Source of the DNA: an uncultured Bacillaceae bacterium
Lineage (GTDB): Bacteria > Bacillota > Bacilli > Bacillales > Caldibacillaceae
Direction of reading: 5' to 3'
Assembly (NCBI GenBank): GCA_937934645.1
Contig: CALGYZ010000104.1
Span: forward strand, 1-16,042
DNA: 16,042 nucleotides
Shown here: positions 7,263-13,780 of the stretch, piece after piece
Layout of the letters: each line of letters opens with the position of its first letter
How positions within the stretch are numbered: position 1 is the first letter of the stretch
The notes under the pieces: model-generated
The model's input: only the letters and a program-made list of their open reading frames with translations
Told to the model about the DNA's origin: nothing
The model's database searches: none
Program-made: the position numbers and the translations under genes

Positions 7263-7281
7263 TTTCTTAAGAATTTCTTAA
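7263..7281. promoter_or_regulatory. Tandem repeat TTTCTTAA-N3-TTTCTTAA, candidate response-regulator site
   Basis: Two identical 8-bp copies (7263-7270 and 7274-7281) are spaced 11 bp centre to centre, one helical turn, as in PhoB/OmpR-family sites. The stretch also contains a perfect 7-1-7 palindrome TTAAGAA-T-TTCTTAA (7267-7281). It ends 12 bp upstream of the weak -35 hexamer, a suitable place for activation by the response regulator encoded downstream. Confidence 0.5.
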
Positions 7282-7334
7282 TTTAACCGGAGGTGTTTCC
7301 GCCATTTGTTCTCCCCACAGATACAAAAACCTTT

Positions 7335-7706
7335 TTATTTACAAGTGTCACTTGTACATTTACCTGTAGGAATTATTTTTCTGTTTTCCGCCACATACCG
7401 GTAGATCCATTTTCCGAATCCCAACACACCTGATACTTTTATTGGAAGCCACAAAATGGAAAATAATGGCAGCCGAGCACACACAGCGGCTACTGCATCA
7501 ATTCCTTTCTTTACTTTCCCTGTACGTAAATGCAAGCAGTGCATTTCTTTTTGCAGTTCATGTACAGGAATATTGACCCGGCCACTTTTTATGTCACGGA
7601 TACTTTGTAATTCAATCAAAGCTAACCAATCAAATTTTTTAATCAATTTTCCCGCCCATATACAAACCGGACACCAGCTGTCATAAAAAACAATTAATTT
7701 GGACAT
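7335..7706 (-). CDS. DCC-family thiol-disulfide oxidoreductase (DUF393)
   Basis: The 123-residue protein begins MSKLIVFYDSWCPVC. The D-x-x-C-x-x-C signature (Asp9, Cys12, Cys15) defines the DCC family, named for its Asp-Cys-Cys active site and predicted to be thioredoxin-like. A later segment, LHLRTGKVKKGIDAVA, also fits the family, and a hydrophobic stretch (about 77-100) may associate with the membrane. The start at 7706 is supported by TAGGAG 10 bases upstream; the frame is open to 7841 but the extra residues look non-native. It stands alone: the ascorbate-operon terminator lies upstream and the papain-like promoter downstream. The substrate is unknown. Confidence 0.85.
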   Translation of the reverse strand: MSKLIVFYDSWCPVCIWAGKLIKKFDWLALIELQSIRDIKSGRVNIPVHELQKEMHCLHLRTGKVKKGIDAVAAVCARLPLFSILWLPIKVSGVLGFGKWIYRYVAENRKIIPTGKCTSDTCK

Positions 7707-7775
7707 CGGTAACCCGCTCCTACATAACGGGATTTTTCCCGAATATTTATGCCGAAACATCATTTCTTTTATAAA

Positions 7776-7828
7776 ACAAAAAAAGAGCAATCCAAAAGTT
7801 CTTGATTTCCTTTGAAGTTGCCCTTTTT
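7776..7828 (-). terminator. Intrinsic terminator downstream of ulaE
   Basis: Read on the minus strand, AAAAAGGGCAA (7828-7818) pairs with TTGCTCTTTTT (7790-7780) over 11 bp including one G-U. An inner CAAAGG/CTTTTG helix and a T-rich tail follow. It lies 58 bp after the ulaE stop and ends the ascorbate-type operon. Confidence 0.7.
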
Positions 7829-7885
7829 GCCATTCTACCATGGAAATAAAACAGTTAACATTTTTTCACTGCAAAATATGATATT

Positions 7886-8752
7886 TTATTCATTTTTATA
7901 CCCGGTGTGCATGGCCGCTTCAATCTTTTCCCTTAAAAACTTTCCGGCCAGCAAAATATTCTTTTCCCATTCCGGTTCGCCTGTATACCAAAATTCTCCG
8001 ACAAACCGGCGGACACCGAGTTCCAAAAATACACGTATGGATTGTTCAAAAATTTACGTGTCCCTTGCCGTAGGGGATTTCCCGGTAGTGTCCCGGCAAT
8101 GTTTCTTTTAAGTGGTCGGCTACGATGTGTCCGGCTCCGGATTTTAAATCTTCATATAAATCATGTTGATAAATTAAAGAGGCATTGGTTAAATTGCCGA
8201 TATCAGGATAGATTTGCAAATACGGTGAATTGATCAACCGGACATAATGCATCGACTTTTGCACGGTATCCATAAAAGGTGTTTCCATCGTTTCAAATGC
8301 CAGGATTACCCCTTTATTCCGGGCCATTTCGACGGATTTTAGCAAATTTTCAAAGAAATATTGCCGTGTCGAATCATCCGGCTCCTCATAGCACACATCA
8401 TAACCGGATATTAATATATACCGGACGCCGAGGCGGCAGGCTAATTGAATTGTTTTTTCCATAATTTCCAGGCTTTTTGTACGAATCTTTTCATGATGGC
8501 TGTCCAAGGGGAATTTCCGGTGCCCGCTTAAACAAATACTCCCGATTGGAATACCGGTATCCATCACCGCCCGGGCCAAATCATTTATTTCCTTTCCGGG
8601 AAATCGAGCCGTGCCAATTTTTCACCACTTTCATCGATACTTAATTCCAGGTAATCAAACTGATATTTTTTACAAATGTGCAATTTCTCTTTCAATGAAA
8701 GATGATCCGGCATTGATTCTTCATATAATCCTTGCTCATAACTCAGTTTCAA
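7886..8752 (-). pseudogene. ulaE: ulaE-like L-ribulose/xylulose-5-phosphate 3-epimerase, two frameshifts
   Basis: Three consecutive frames together encode a full-length (about 288 aa) UlaE-like TIM-barrel sugar-phosphate epimerase. Part 1, from TTG 8752 with GGAGGAGG upstream, gives KLSYEQGLYEESMPDHLSL on through ARLDFP. One base is missing near 8596-8601. Part 2 (down to TGA 8048-8046) carries GYDVCYEEPDD, FETMETPFM (Glu metal ligand), YPDIGNL (Asp ligand) and GHIVADHLKET. One extra T in the run at 8048-8052 then breaks the frame. Part 3 restores RVFLELGVRRFVGEFW (last Glu ligand) to TAA 7888-7886. Known UlaE proteins are about 284 aa and interconvert L-xylulose-5-P and L-ribulose-5-P in anaerobic ascorbate use. 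Catalytic residues are all intact, so the damage is very recent or is a sequencing error. Confidence 0.85.
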
Positions 8753-8806
8753 ACGTATCCTCCTCCGGAACTTCCATTGATCATATTTTCACATTATGCA
8801 GTATAT

Positions 8807-9871
8807 TTACAGAAATGACGGGAACGGCAAGTCGGGACCCTTTGAAAAAACATCGTCAAAGCCGCGGTCATAATGGAATTCCAGGTCATCTTTATTGTCC
8901 GGATAAACAAATTTTCCTCCTACCTGCCAAATATACGGCTTAAATTTGTATTGCAGACGGTGTTTTTTCATTTTCCAAAGCTCAACAATTTCCCGGGGAT
9001 CCGCCTGAAAGTTTGTCCAAATATCATAGTGTACCGGAATGACGACTTTGGCCTTCAATGCTTCGGCCATTCTTAATATATCCGCGGAAGTTAACTTATC
9101 GGTAATTCCCCGCGGGTTTTCCCCGTAGGAACCTAAGCAAACATCGATTTGATGTTCATTTCCATGCTTGGCAAAATAATTGCTGTAATGGGAATCCCCG
9201 GCATGGTAAATATTGCCGCCCGATGTTTCAAACAAATAATTGACAGCAATTTCATCCATATCTTTAGGCAGTTTGCCTTTCAATGAAACTTCCGGGTCAT
9301 TTACCGTTATTAATGCGGTACGGTCAAAAGCTTCCAGCGCTATTATGTTAACATCTTTAATTGGTACCCTGTCACCCGGCTTGACCACAACGGTACGGTC
9401 TTCCGGCACGCCCCATTTCATCCAGGTATTGACAACTTCTTGCGGACCGATAAATCTGGCATTAGAGGAATTTTGTAAAACCGCTGCCGCAGTATACGGA
9501 TCTAAATGATCGGAATGAATATGGGTAACGACAAGGGCGTCGATCCCTTTCATGGCAAACGGATCAATGACAAACGGTTGCGCCCTTAAATTCGGCTGTA
9601 AATTTTGGCAACCGCTCATGCGCATCATTTGATGCCCTTTTTTCATCTTTCCGGAACCGTGCGTCCGCTTGCCTGTCCCGCACCATAAATCGCAAAGTAT
9701 ATTGGTATGTTCAGGCGTCTTAATCCAAATTCCTGTACAGCCGAGCCACCACATGGCAAACGTACCTTCTTTCACTTCCGTCCATTCAATTTCTTCATTT
9801 AACCATGTGCCCCATTCGGGAAACGTATTCAAAATCCAGATTTCCCTCGTTATTTCATCTATTTTTACCAT
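8807..9871 (-). CDS. ulaG: L-ascorbate-6-phosphate lactonase UlaG
   Basis: This is a 354-residue metallo-beta-lactamase-fold hydrolase that opens L-ascorbate-6-phosphate to 3-keto-L-gulonate-6-phosphate. The length equals that of E. coli UlaG and many blocks match: SITRE/ITREIWIL-type start, TFPEWGxWLNEEIE, FAMWWLGCTGIW, QPNLR, AFDRTALIT, YHAGDSHYSNY (222-232), GNEHQIDV and GSYGENPRGITDK. Metal ligands lie in THIHSDHLD (His117, His119, Asp121, His122). The start ATG has CGGAGG 8 bases upstream. It is the only intact member of the cluster; ulaE follows after 54 bp. No ulaABC PTS or ulaD decarboxylase is visible, so substrate supply must be encoded elsewhere or the pathway is lost. Confidence 0.96.
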   Translation of the reverse strand: MVKIDEITREIWILNTFPEWGTWLNEEIEWTEVKEGTFAMWWLGCTGIWIKTPEHTNILCDLWCGTGKRTHGSGKMKKGHQMMRMSGCQNLQPNLRAQPFVIDPFAMKGIDALVVTHIHSDHLDPYTAAAVLQNSSNARFIGPQEVVNTWMKWGVPEDRTVVVKPGDRVPIKDVNIIALEAFDRTALITVNDPEVSLKGKLPKDMDEIAVNYLFETSGGNIYHAGDSHYSNYFAKHGNEHQIDVCLGSYGENPRGITDKLTSADILRMAEALKAKVVIPVHYDIWTNFQADPREIVELWKMKKHRLQYKFKPYIWQVGGKFVYPDNKDDLEFHYDRGFDDVFSKGPDLPFPSFL

Positions 9872-10034
9872 TCAAATAACCTCCGTTTTTATATATTTCT
9901 TCTTAAACCTTGCAGCAAAAATACTCGTACATTAAAGCATGTGGATGATACCAATGTATGCTGTTTCAATACACCGTTGATTTGACCGGAACAGGAAACC
10001 GGAAATATTTTACACCCCGGCCAACCTTTTTTAT

Positions 10035-10835
10035 TTAATGCTGTTCCGGACCGTTCATTTCAACAAAAATCACTTCAACTCCTTGAGCTTTAATTTTTTC
10101 GATTTCATCCGGATCTGCTGATGGATCAGTAATTAAATGGGTAATCATCCCCGTTCCGGCAGTAAAAAAATTATTTTTAAACCCGATTTTTCTCCCTTCG
10201 GCAACAACGATCCGCGGTCCGTTCGTCCTTTCCAATATTGTCTGGTTGACGGCGGTTTCCGGCAAGGCAAAAGTCGTAATCTCCCTGGCATTAATTCCGC
10301 TGACACCGAGAAAACAAATATCAGCTGTAACGATTGAAAAAGAGTTGATGGCAAAATCACCGATTAATGACTTCTTTTTTTCGTAAATTTCACCGCCGGA
10401 AATAATAACATTAGCCCTGGTATTTGAAAAATCAACATTCAGCGCCCGCCCGTTATTCGTAACAATCGTCGTATTTCGGTCTTTTAAATAGTCAATGATG
10501 AAAAATGCCGTCGATCCGGAATTAATAAAAACAATATCCTCATCTTTTACCAGTTATGCAGCCGCTTTGGCAATGGACTGTTTGACCTCGGTATTTTGCA
10601 AATATTTCTGTTCCGGCACAGGTTCAATTTGTAACGTATGTTCAATTAATCTGGCGCCGCCATAAAATCTTTCAACAATCTGTTCATCTTCAAATGTTTG
10701 CAAGTCCCTGCGGATCGTCATCAATGAAACATTTAGCTCTTCGGCCAGCTCATTCACATAGACGATTTTATGCTCTTTCAGTTTTCGTAGTATTTTTTCC
10801 CGTCTTCTCGTAACGGATCCTCTGCTTGAACCCAT
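10035..10835 (-). pseudogene. DeoR-family transcriptional regulator with an in-frame TAA
   Basis: One frame from ATG 10835 to 10035 encodes a complete DeoR-family repressor of 266 codons, interrupted only at codon 94 by TAA (10553-10551). The N-terminal winged helix (REKILRKLKEHKIVYVNELAEELNVSLMTIRRDL) precedes the break. The sugar-phosphate effector domain follows it: FINSGSTAFF, TIVTNNGRAL, IISGGE, FLGVSGIN and ERTNGPRIVVAEGRKIG. A GAA or AAA codon would fit the family at the stop position, so one substitution suffices. The ribosome-binding site is AAGGAAAG. It lies upstream of ulaG on the same strand and most likely controlled the ascorbate genes. If the stop is real, a 93-residue HTH-only fragment would lack effector response and the operon could be constitutive. 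Confidence 0.85.
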
Positions 10836-10955
10836 TTTTTCACTTTCCTTTTCGTGTTGTTACCTATAAATATACTCGTAATGGCACAAAACAAACAATA
10901 ACAAAACAGTAACCGAACATATTTCATGAACTTTGTTTGATCTATGTGTGGGTTA

Positions 10956-10973
10956 TTTGGTTTTAACACCAAA
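10956..10973. promoter_or_regulatory. Inverted repeat TTTGGT-N6-ACCAAA, candidate operator of the DeoR-type regulator
   Basis: Perfect 6-bp arms (10956-10961 and 10968-10973) are flanked by GTTA on the left and TTAAC on the right, extending the dyad imperfectly. It is centred about 130 bp upstream of the regulator start, between the regulator and the divergent spore-type gene. Autoregulation by the DeoR protein is the simplest reading, but I know of no site consensus to compare with. Confidence 0.35.
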
Positions 10974-11048
10974 TTAACAATAAAAATTTATATCAAACCG
11001 GAAACATCATTTATTCTAAATACCCGTACTGAATTAGATTGATTACAT

Positions 11049-11077
11049 ATATATTTCAAAATTTTCTTCATATAGTA
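11049..11077 (+). promoter_or_regulatory. Candidate sporulation mother-cell promoter (sigma-E/sigma-K type)
   Basis: CATATAGTA (11069-11077) fits the sigma-K -10 CATANNNTA exactly and nearly fits the sigma-E -10. An ATA at 11049-11051 lies 17 bp upstream, as in sigma-E -35 elements. The A+T-rich setting makes chance matches easy, but it sits correctly upstream of a gene with spore-surface character. Confidence 0.45.
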
Positions 11078-11109
11078 TATTATAAAACTAATGAAATGGG
11101 GTAGAGAGG

Positions 11110-11580
11110 TTGAAATTGGGCAGCTGCGGGGATTGCAGAGGTTCGCCGGATCAGCAGCAAAATATTTTTTTCATACAGACAGAAATACCGCAAACGATCC
11201 CGTTTGTAACTGGAATCGAGACAACAGTATTAACATTGCCTGTACAAATAACCGGAAATGTTGTACCTGTTTTAATTAATGGACTTGTACAAATGCAAAT
11301 TACACTTCCCCAGGGATTGACCTTCTATCAATACGGGATCAGATTGCGAATCCGGCGCAATGGAAATTTATTGTTTACACAAACTATGTTGACCAGTAAT
11401 GACAATACTCCAAACCTTACACATACACATATTCATACCATTCCGATTTCCATTGTTGACAACAATCCGGCACCAGGGAACAACATCTACACAATTACAC
11501 TTGAATATTACCAGCAGTCCAGTGCAACCATTACAGTTACGGCACAATCCCGTACAATCAATGCACTGTTAACGGTCTAA
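11110..11580 (+). CDS. Predicted all-beta spore-surface/exosporium-type protein
   Basis: The 156-residue protein is close to lacking charged residues in its core and is rich in Ile, Thr, Asn, Gln and Val in alternating patterns, with two N-terminal Cys (GSCGDCRGS) and a HTHIHT segment near 105. The strand-rich composition resembles the jelly-roll C-terminal domains of Bacillus exosporium proteins such as BclA, but there is no collagen-like Gly-X-Y repeat and I cannot assign a family. No signal peptide is present, as for coat proteins assembled from the mother cell. The start is TTG at 11110 (GGGGT upstream) or TTG at 11116 (GAGAGG 6 bases upstream). An upstream ATG at 11091 is in a different frame. 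The sigma-E/K-like promoter and downstream hairpin make it monocistronic. Confidence 0.7.
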   Translation: MKLGSCGDCRGSPDQQQNIFFIQTEIPQTIPFVTGIETTVLTLPVQITGNVVPVLINGLVQMQITLPQGLTFYQYGIRLRIRRNGNLLFTQTMLTSNDNTPNLTHTHIHTIPISIVDNNPAPGNNIYTITLEYYQQSSATITVTAQSRTINALLTV

Positions 11581-11591
11581 AACAATCGCTC

Positions 11592-11613
11592 AGGAGCTGG
11601 CTAAGCAGCTCCT
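11592..11613 (+). terminator. Hairpin downstream of the spore-type gene
   Basis: A perfect 8-bp stem AGGAGCTG/CAGCTCCT with a 6-base loop begins 11 bp after the stop. The T-run (ATTTTT) comes about 8 bases after the stem, so it is a probable but not ideal terminator. The remaining bases to 11750 show no gene. Confidence 0.55.
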
Positions 11614-11754
11614 AATATAAATTTTTGGCTACATTCAGTGACAGATAGTTTATACGGACAGCCCATTGTTATCATGTGTATTCATTCACTGCCGGAGTGC
11701 AAACGTATGACTTTTTTCCGGACAAGCACCCGGCCTTTTTTTAAAAAAAGATTT

Positions 11755-11786
11755 TTGAATAATCACAAAATATTATGATAATATTT
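11755..11786 (+). promoter_or_regulatory. Promoter with an overlapping 19-bp perfect palindrome upstream of yiaA
   Basis: TTGAAT (11755-11760) and TAATAT (11779-11784), 18 bp apart, form a plausible sigma-A promoter. The perfect palindrome AAATATTAT-G-ATAATATTT (11768-11786) covers the -10. The 9-1-9 symmetry is like Fur/PerR-type sites, but the bases do not match those consensus boxes well. A repressor site is inferred. Confidence 0.45.
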
Positions 11787-11834
11787 GTATAAAGATTTAC
11801 TAAAATTATGAATTTTTAACAAAGGGGGAGGACA

Positions 11835-12308
11835 ATGGATAAACTTCCGGAAGAATTGACAGAAAGAGAAGAAATGGAACAAATCCAGCTGAATGAAAGA
11901 GCGGAAGGTGAACCGACAGCCGCATTTTAAGGGGCTTCCTGGGCAGCATTGATTACCGGAGTCGGCGCATATTTAATCGGGTTGTTTAATGCGACGATGG
12001 AGTTAAATGAAAAAGGGTATTATTTCGTTGTTTTAATGATGGGGTTGTATGCGGCTGTTTCTTTGCAAAAAACAGTGCGTGATAAAGAAGAAGGCGTGCC
12101 GGTTACCGGTATTTATTACGGGATCAGCTGGCTGGCAATGATCATTGCCGTTGCTTTGATGGCTATTGGTTTATACAATGCCGGCAGTATTACGTTAAGC
12201 GAAAAAGGGTTTTATGCAATGGCATTCGTGCTGAGTATCTTTGCCGCAATCACCATTCAGAAAAATATCCGTGATACACAGCGGGCAAGGGAAAAAAATA
12301 AATTGTGA
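11835..12308 (+). pseudogene. yiaA: YiaA-type inner-membrane protein with an in-frame TAA
   Basis: From ATG 11835 (GGGGG 6 bases upstream within AAAGGGGGAGG) a charged 31-residue N-terminus ends PTAAF, then TAA (11928-11930). The same frame continues GASWAALITGVGAYLIGLFN to 12308. The continuation has two copies of the YiaA/YiaB two-helix domain, marked by NEKGYYF...QKTVRD and SEKGFYA...QKNIRD, in about the order and length of E. coli YiaA. Four membrane helices are visible. AAA in place of TAA (one base) would restore a 157-residue protein. Without that, translation would have to restart internally, for example at TTG 11949, which lacks a good ribosome-binding site. Function is unknown for the family. 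Confidence 0.8.
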
Positions 12309-12324
12309 CTATTTTAACGGGAAA

Positions 12325-12365
12325 AGGAGGATCCAGAAGTTGAAAACATACTTTTGAATCCTCCT
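12325..12365 (+). terminator. Imperfect hairpin after yiaA
   Basis: AGGAGGAT (12325-12332) pairs with ATCCTCCT (12358-12365), with partial pairing inside (AAGT/ACTT). Only a short T-rich tail (CTTGTT) follows, so termination efficiency is doubtful. It lies between the convergent yiaA and araC-type genes. Confidence 0.4.
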
Positions 12366-12426
12366 CTTGTTACATCGATCCGCTATTGTTTCGGAAATAA
12401 CCCATTGTCCGTCATCATTCCTCTGT

Positions 12427-13299
12427 TTACACCCGGTCTTTTCTCCTTACGGCAATCCAAATTTCACTTTGCACGTTATTAAAATCAGATAGATCCCCTG
12501 TAAATGAAATTTCAGGCGCATCAACTAATTCATAATCCGAAGAAGGGAGCCATTCTGCAAATATTTTCCCCCATAGGTCCTGCATAATTTTCGGAAATTC
12601 ACCTTCCGAGGAAAAGATTGCCCAAGTAAGCGCGGGAACTTCAACGACATCAAAACCGGCAAAATCATCCGCTTTTGTCGTTAAAACACCAATCATATGA
12701 TCAAGACTTCCTTTTTCTTCCATGCGTCCGTCATCAAAGTTGAAAGAGGCATTCACCGGTTGATGCGGTTCGATATTCGCAAAGCTGCGGAGTGTTTTCT
12801 TTTGTTCCTGTGTAATACTTTTCGCCAGTTCGGCAATTTCCTGGTTTACGCCTTCAAATTGAACCGGAACCCGTTTTTTCACCCCGACAATTTTAAACGC
12901 CTCTTTTTTCACAATACGATAATCCATATCCATACCTCCTTGAATCGTTAGTTGAAAGGAAAGTTTCGGGAAAGCTTTAAGATTTTTGGCTTTTTTCACT
13001 TCAGAAGGATTGAACCCTGCCCATTCCCGGAACGCGCGGGAAAAACCATCCGCCGATTCATAGCCGTATTTCAATGCGGTTTCGGTAACGCTCATATCCC
13101 CATGGAGCAGATCAAACGTGGCATTGGACAGTTTCCGGTTCCGGATATATTCCCCTAAAGACATGCCTGCCAAATATGAAAACATTCGCCGGAAATGATA
13201 AATCGATGTGCCAGTAATTTTTTCGATTTCCTTGAAATCAATCCCTTCTTGTAAATGGTCTTCAATATAATCCAAAGCATCATTAAATTTTTTAAGCAC
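12427..13299 (-). CDS. AraC-family regulator with GyrI-like effector-binding domain
   Basis: The 290-residue protein has two helix-turn-helix motifs in an N-terminal AraC domain (about 1-105; TSIYHFRRMFSYLAGMSLGEYIR and ETALKYGYESADGFSRAFREWAGFNPSE cover its recognition regions). A C-terminal AraC_E_bind/GyrI-like domain (about 125-290) begins MDYRIVKKEAFKIVGVKKRV and ends EIWIAVRRK. Such proteins bind hydrophobic or cationic drugs, as in Rob and BmrR. The start is GTG 13299, with GAAGGAGG 7 bases upstream. The frame is open to 13509 but that part overlaps the divergent gene and looks non-coding. A possible target is the MFS pump gene 0.5 kb away, but this is inference. Confidence 0.92.
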   Translation of the reverse strand: MLKKFNDALDYIEDHLQEGIDFKEIEKITGTSIYHFRRMFSYLAGMSLGEYIRNRKLSNATFDLLHGDMSVTETALKYGYESADGFSRAFREWAGFNPSEVKKAKNLKAFPKLSFQLTIQGGMDMDYRIVKKEAFKIVGVKKRVPVQFEGVNQEIAELAKSITQEQKKTLRSFANIEPHQPVNASFNFDDGRMEEKGSLDHMIGVLTTKADDFAGFDVVEVPALTWAIFSSEGEFPKIMQDLWGKIFAEWLPSSDYELVDAPEISFTGDLSDFNNVQSEIWIAVRRKDRV

Positions 13300-13321
13300 T
13301 GCGGCTCCTCCTTCATCATCC

Positions 13322-13327
13322 ATTATA
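13322..13327 (-). promoter_or_regulatory. Possible -10 (TATAAT) of the AraC-type gene
   Basis: A perfect TATAAT on the minus strand would start transcription near 13315, giving a very short leader that still includes the AAGGAGG site. No convincing -35 is visible 16-18 bp upstream. Confidence 0.3.
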
Positions 13328-13475
13328 ATTCGCATATAAAAAAACAGACCCGATAACAAAGAAACGGATTTGGCCGGATTTGGGGAAAATTTTAAAGATA
13401 TATTATTATCACTAGTTAATTGTCCAAAGCATATGTTGAAATTGACGGACCATGGGATGGGGAGGAAAAACTCAC

Positions 13476-13724
13476 ATGTATGAAAATTATTATAATTACA
13501 CGCCTGCACCGGAACACCGACAAAGAATTACAAAACAACAAGCACAACAAATTGCTCTTCAACATGTACCCGGCACAGTACTGCATGTAGATATGGATTT
13601 GGAAAATGGCGTATTGGTTTATGAAGTATTTATTTTAACACCTGATAACAGAATATTTGAAGTTGAGATTCTGGCAAGATCAGGAAGGGTATTAAAAATT
13701 GAACCAGAAAATGATTTTGATTAA
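13476..13724 (+). CDS. Small PepSY-like domain protein
   Basis: The 82-residue protein has ITKQQAQQIALQHVPG followed by VDMDLENGVLVYEVFILT and FEVEILARSGRVLKIE. This is the helix plus strands pattern of a single PepSY domain (the A-x-x-I-A helix and the G-x-x-x-Y-E-V core). PepSY domains often inhibit peptidases or occur in secreted and envelope proteins, but this copy has no signal peptide and a Tyr/Asn-rich N-terminus. The ATG at 13476 has GGGGAGG 10 bases upstream; an earlier ATG at 13452 lies ahead of that site. It is monocistronic, divergent from the AraC-type gene and closed by a terminator. Confidence 0.8.
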   Translation: MYENYYNYTPAPEHRQRITKQQAQQIALQHVPGTVLHVDMDLENGVLVYEVFILTPDNRIFEVEILARSGRVLKIEPENDFD

Positions 13725-13734
13725 TGCAGACATC

Positions 13735-13775
13735 AAAAAATGGATGCAATGGTTTCCCTTTGCATCCACTTTTTA
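13735..13775. terminator. Bidirectional terminator between PepSY and MFS genes
   Basis: A 9-bp perfect stem TGGATGCAA (13741-13749)/TTGCATCCA (13760-13768) is flanked by AAAAAA on the left and CTTTTTAT on the right. It can end both convergent transcripts. Confidence 0.85.
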
Positions 13776-13780
13776 TTTTA

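Noticed and set aside
7341..7355. Palindrome ACAAGTG-T-CACTTGT at the end of the DCC-family gene as a terminator
   Set aside because: It lies inside the last codons and no T-run immediately follows on the minus strand; probably chance.
8046..8579. Independent 177-residue epimerase gene
   Set aside because: Flanking frames encode the missing N- and C-terminal parts of UlaE, so it is the middle piece of one broken gene.
10551..11930. TAA read as a sense codon (recoding) in the DeoR and YiaA genes
   Set aside because: TAA is the ordinary stop of many genes in this window (for example those ending at 998, 11580, 13724 and 15293), so reassignment is not credible; point mutation or sequencing error is simpler.
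12341..12358. Five-codon TTG-started ORF (KTYF) behind AAAGGAGG
   Set aside because: The G-rich stretch is explained as one arm of the hairpin at 12325-12365; the peptide is too short to support.
13300..13509. 70-residue N-terminal extension of the AraC-type regulator
   Set aside because: It overlaps the divergent PepSY gene and its ribosome-binding site; GTG 13299 has GAAGGAGG at ideal spacing and starts the normal AraC domain.
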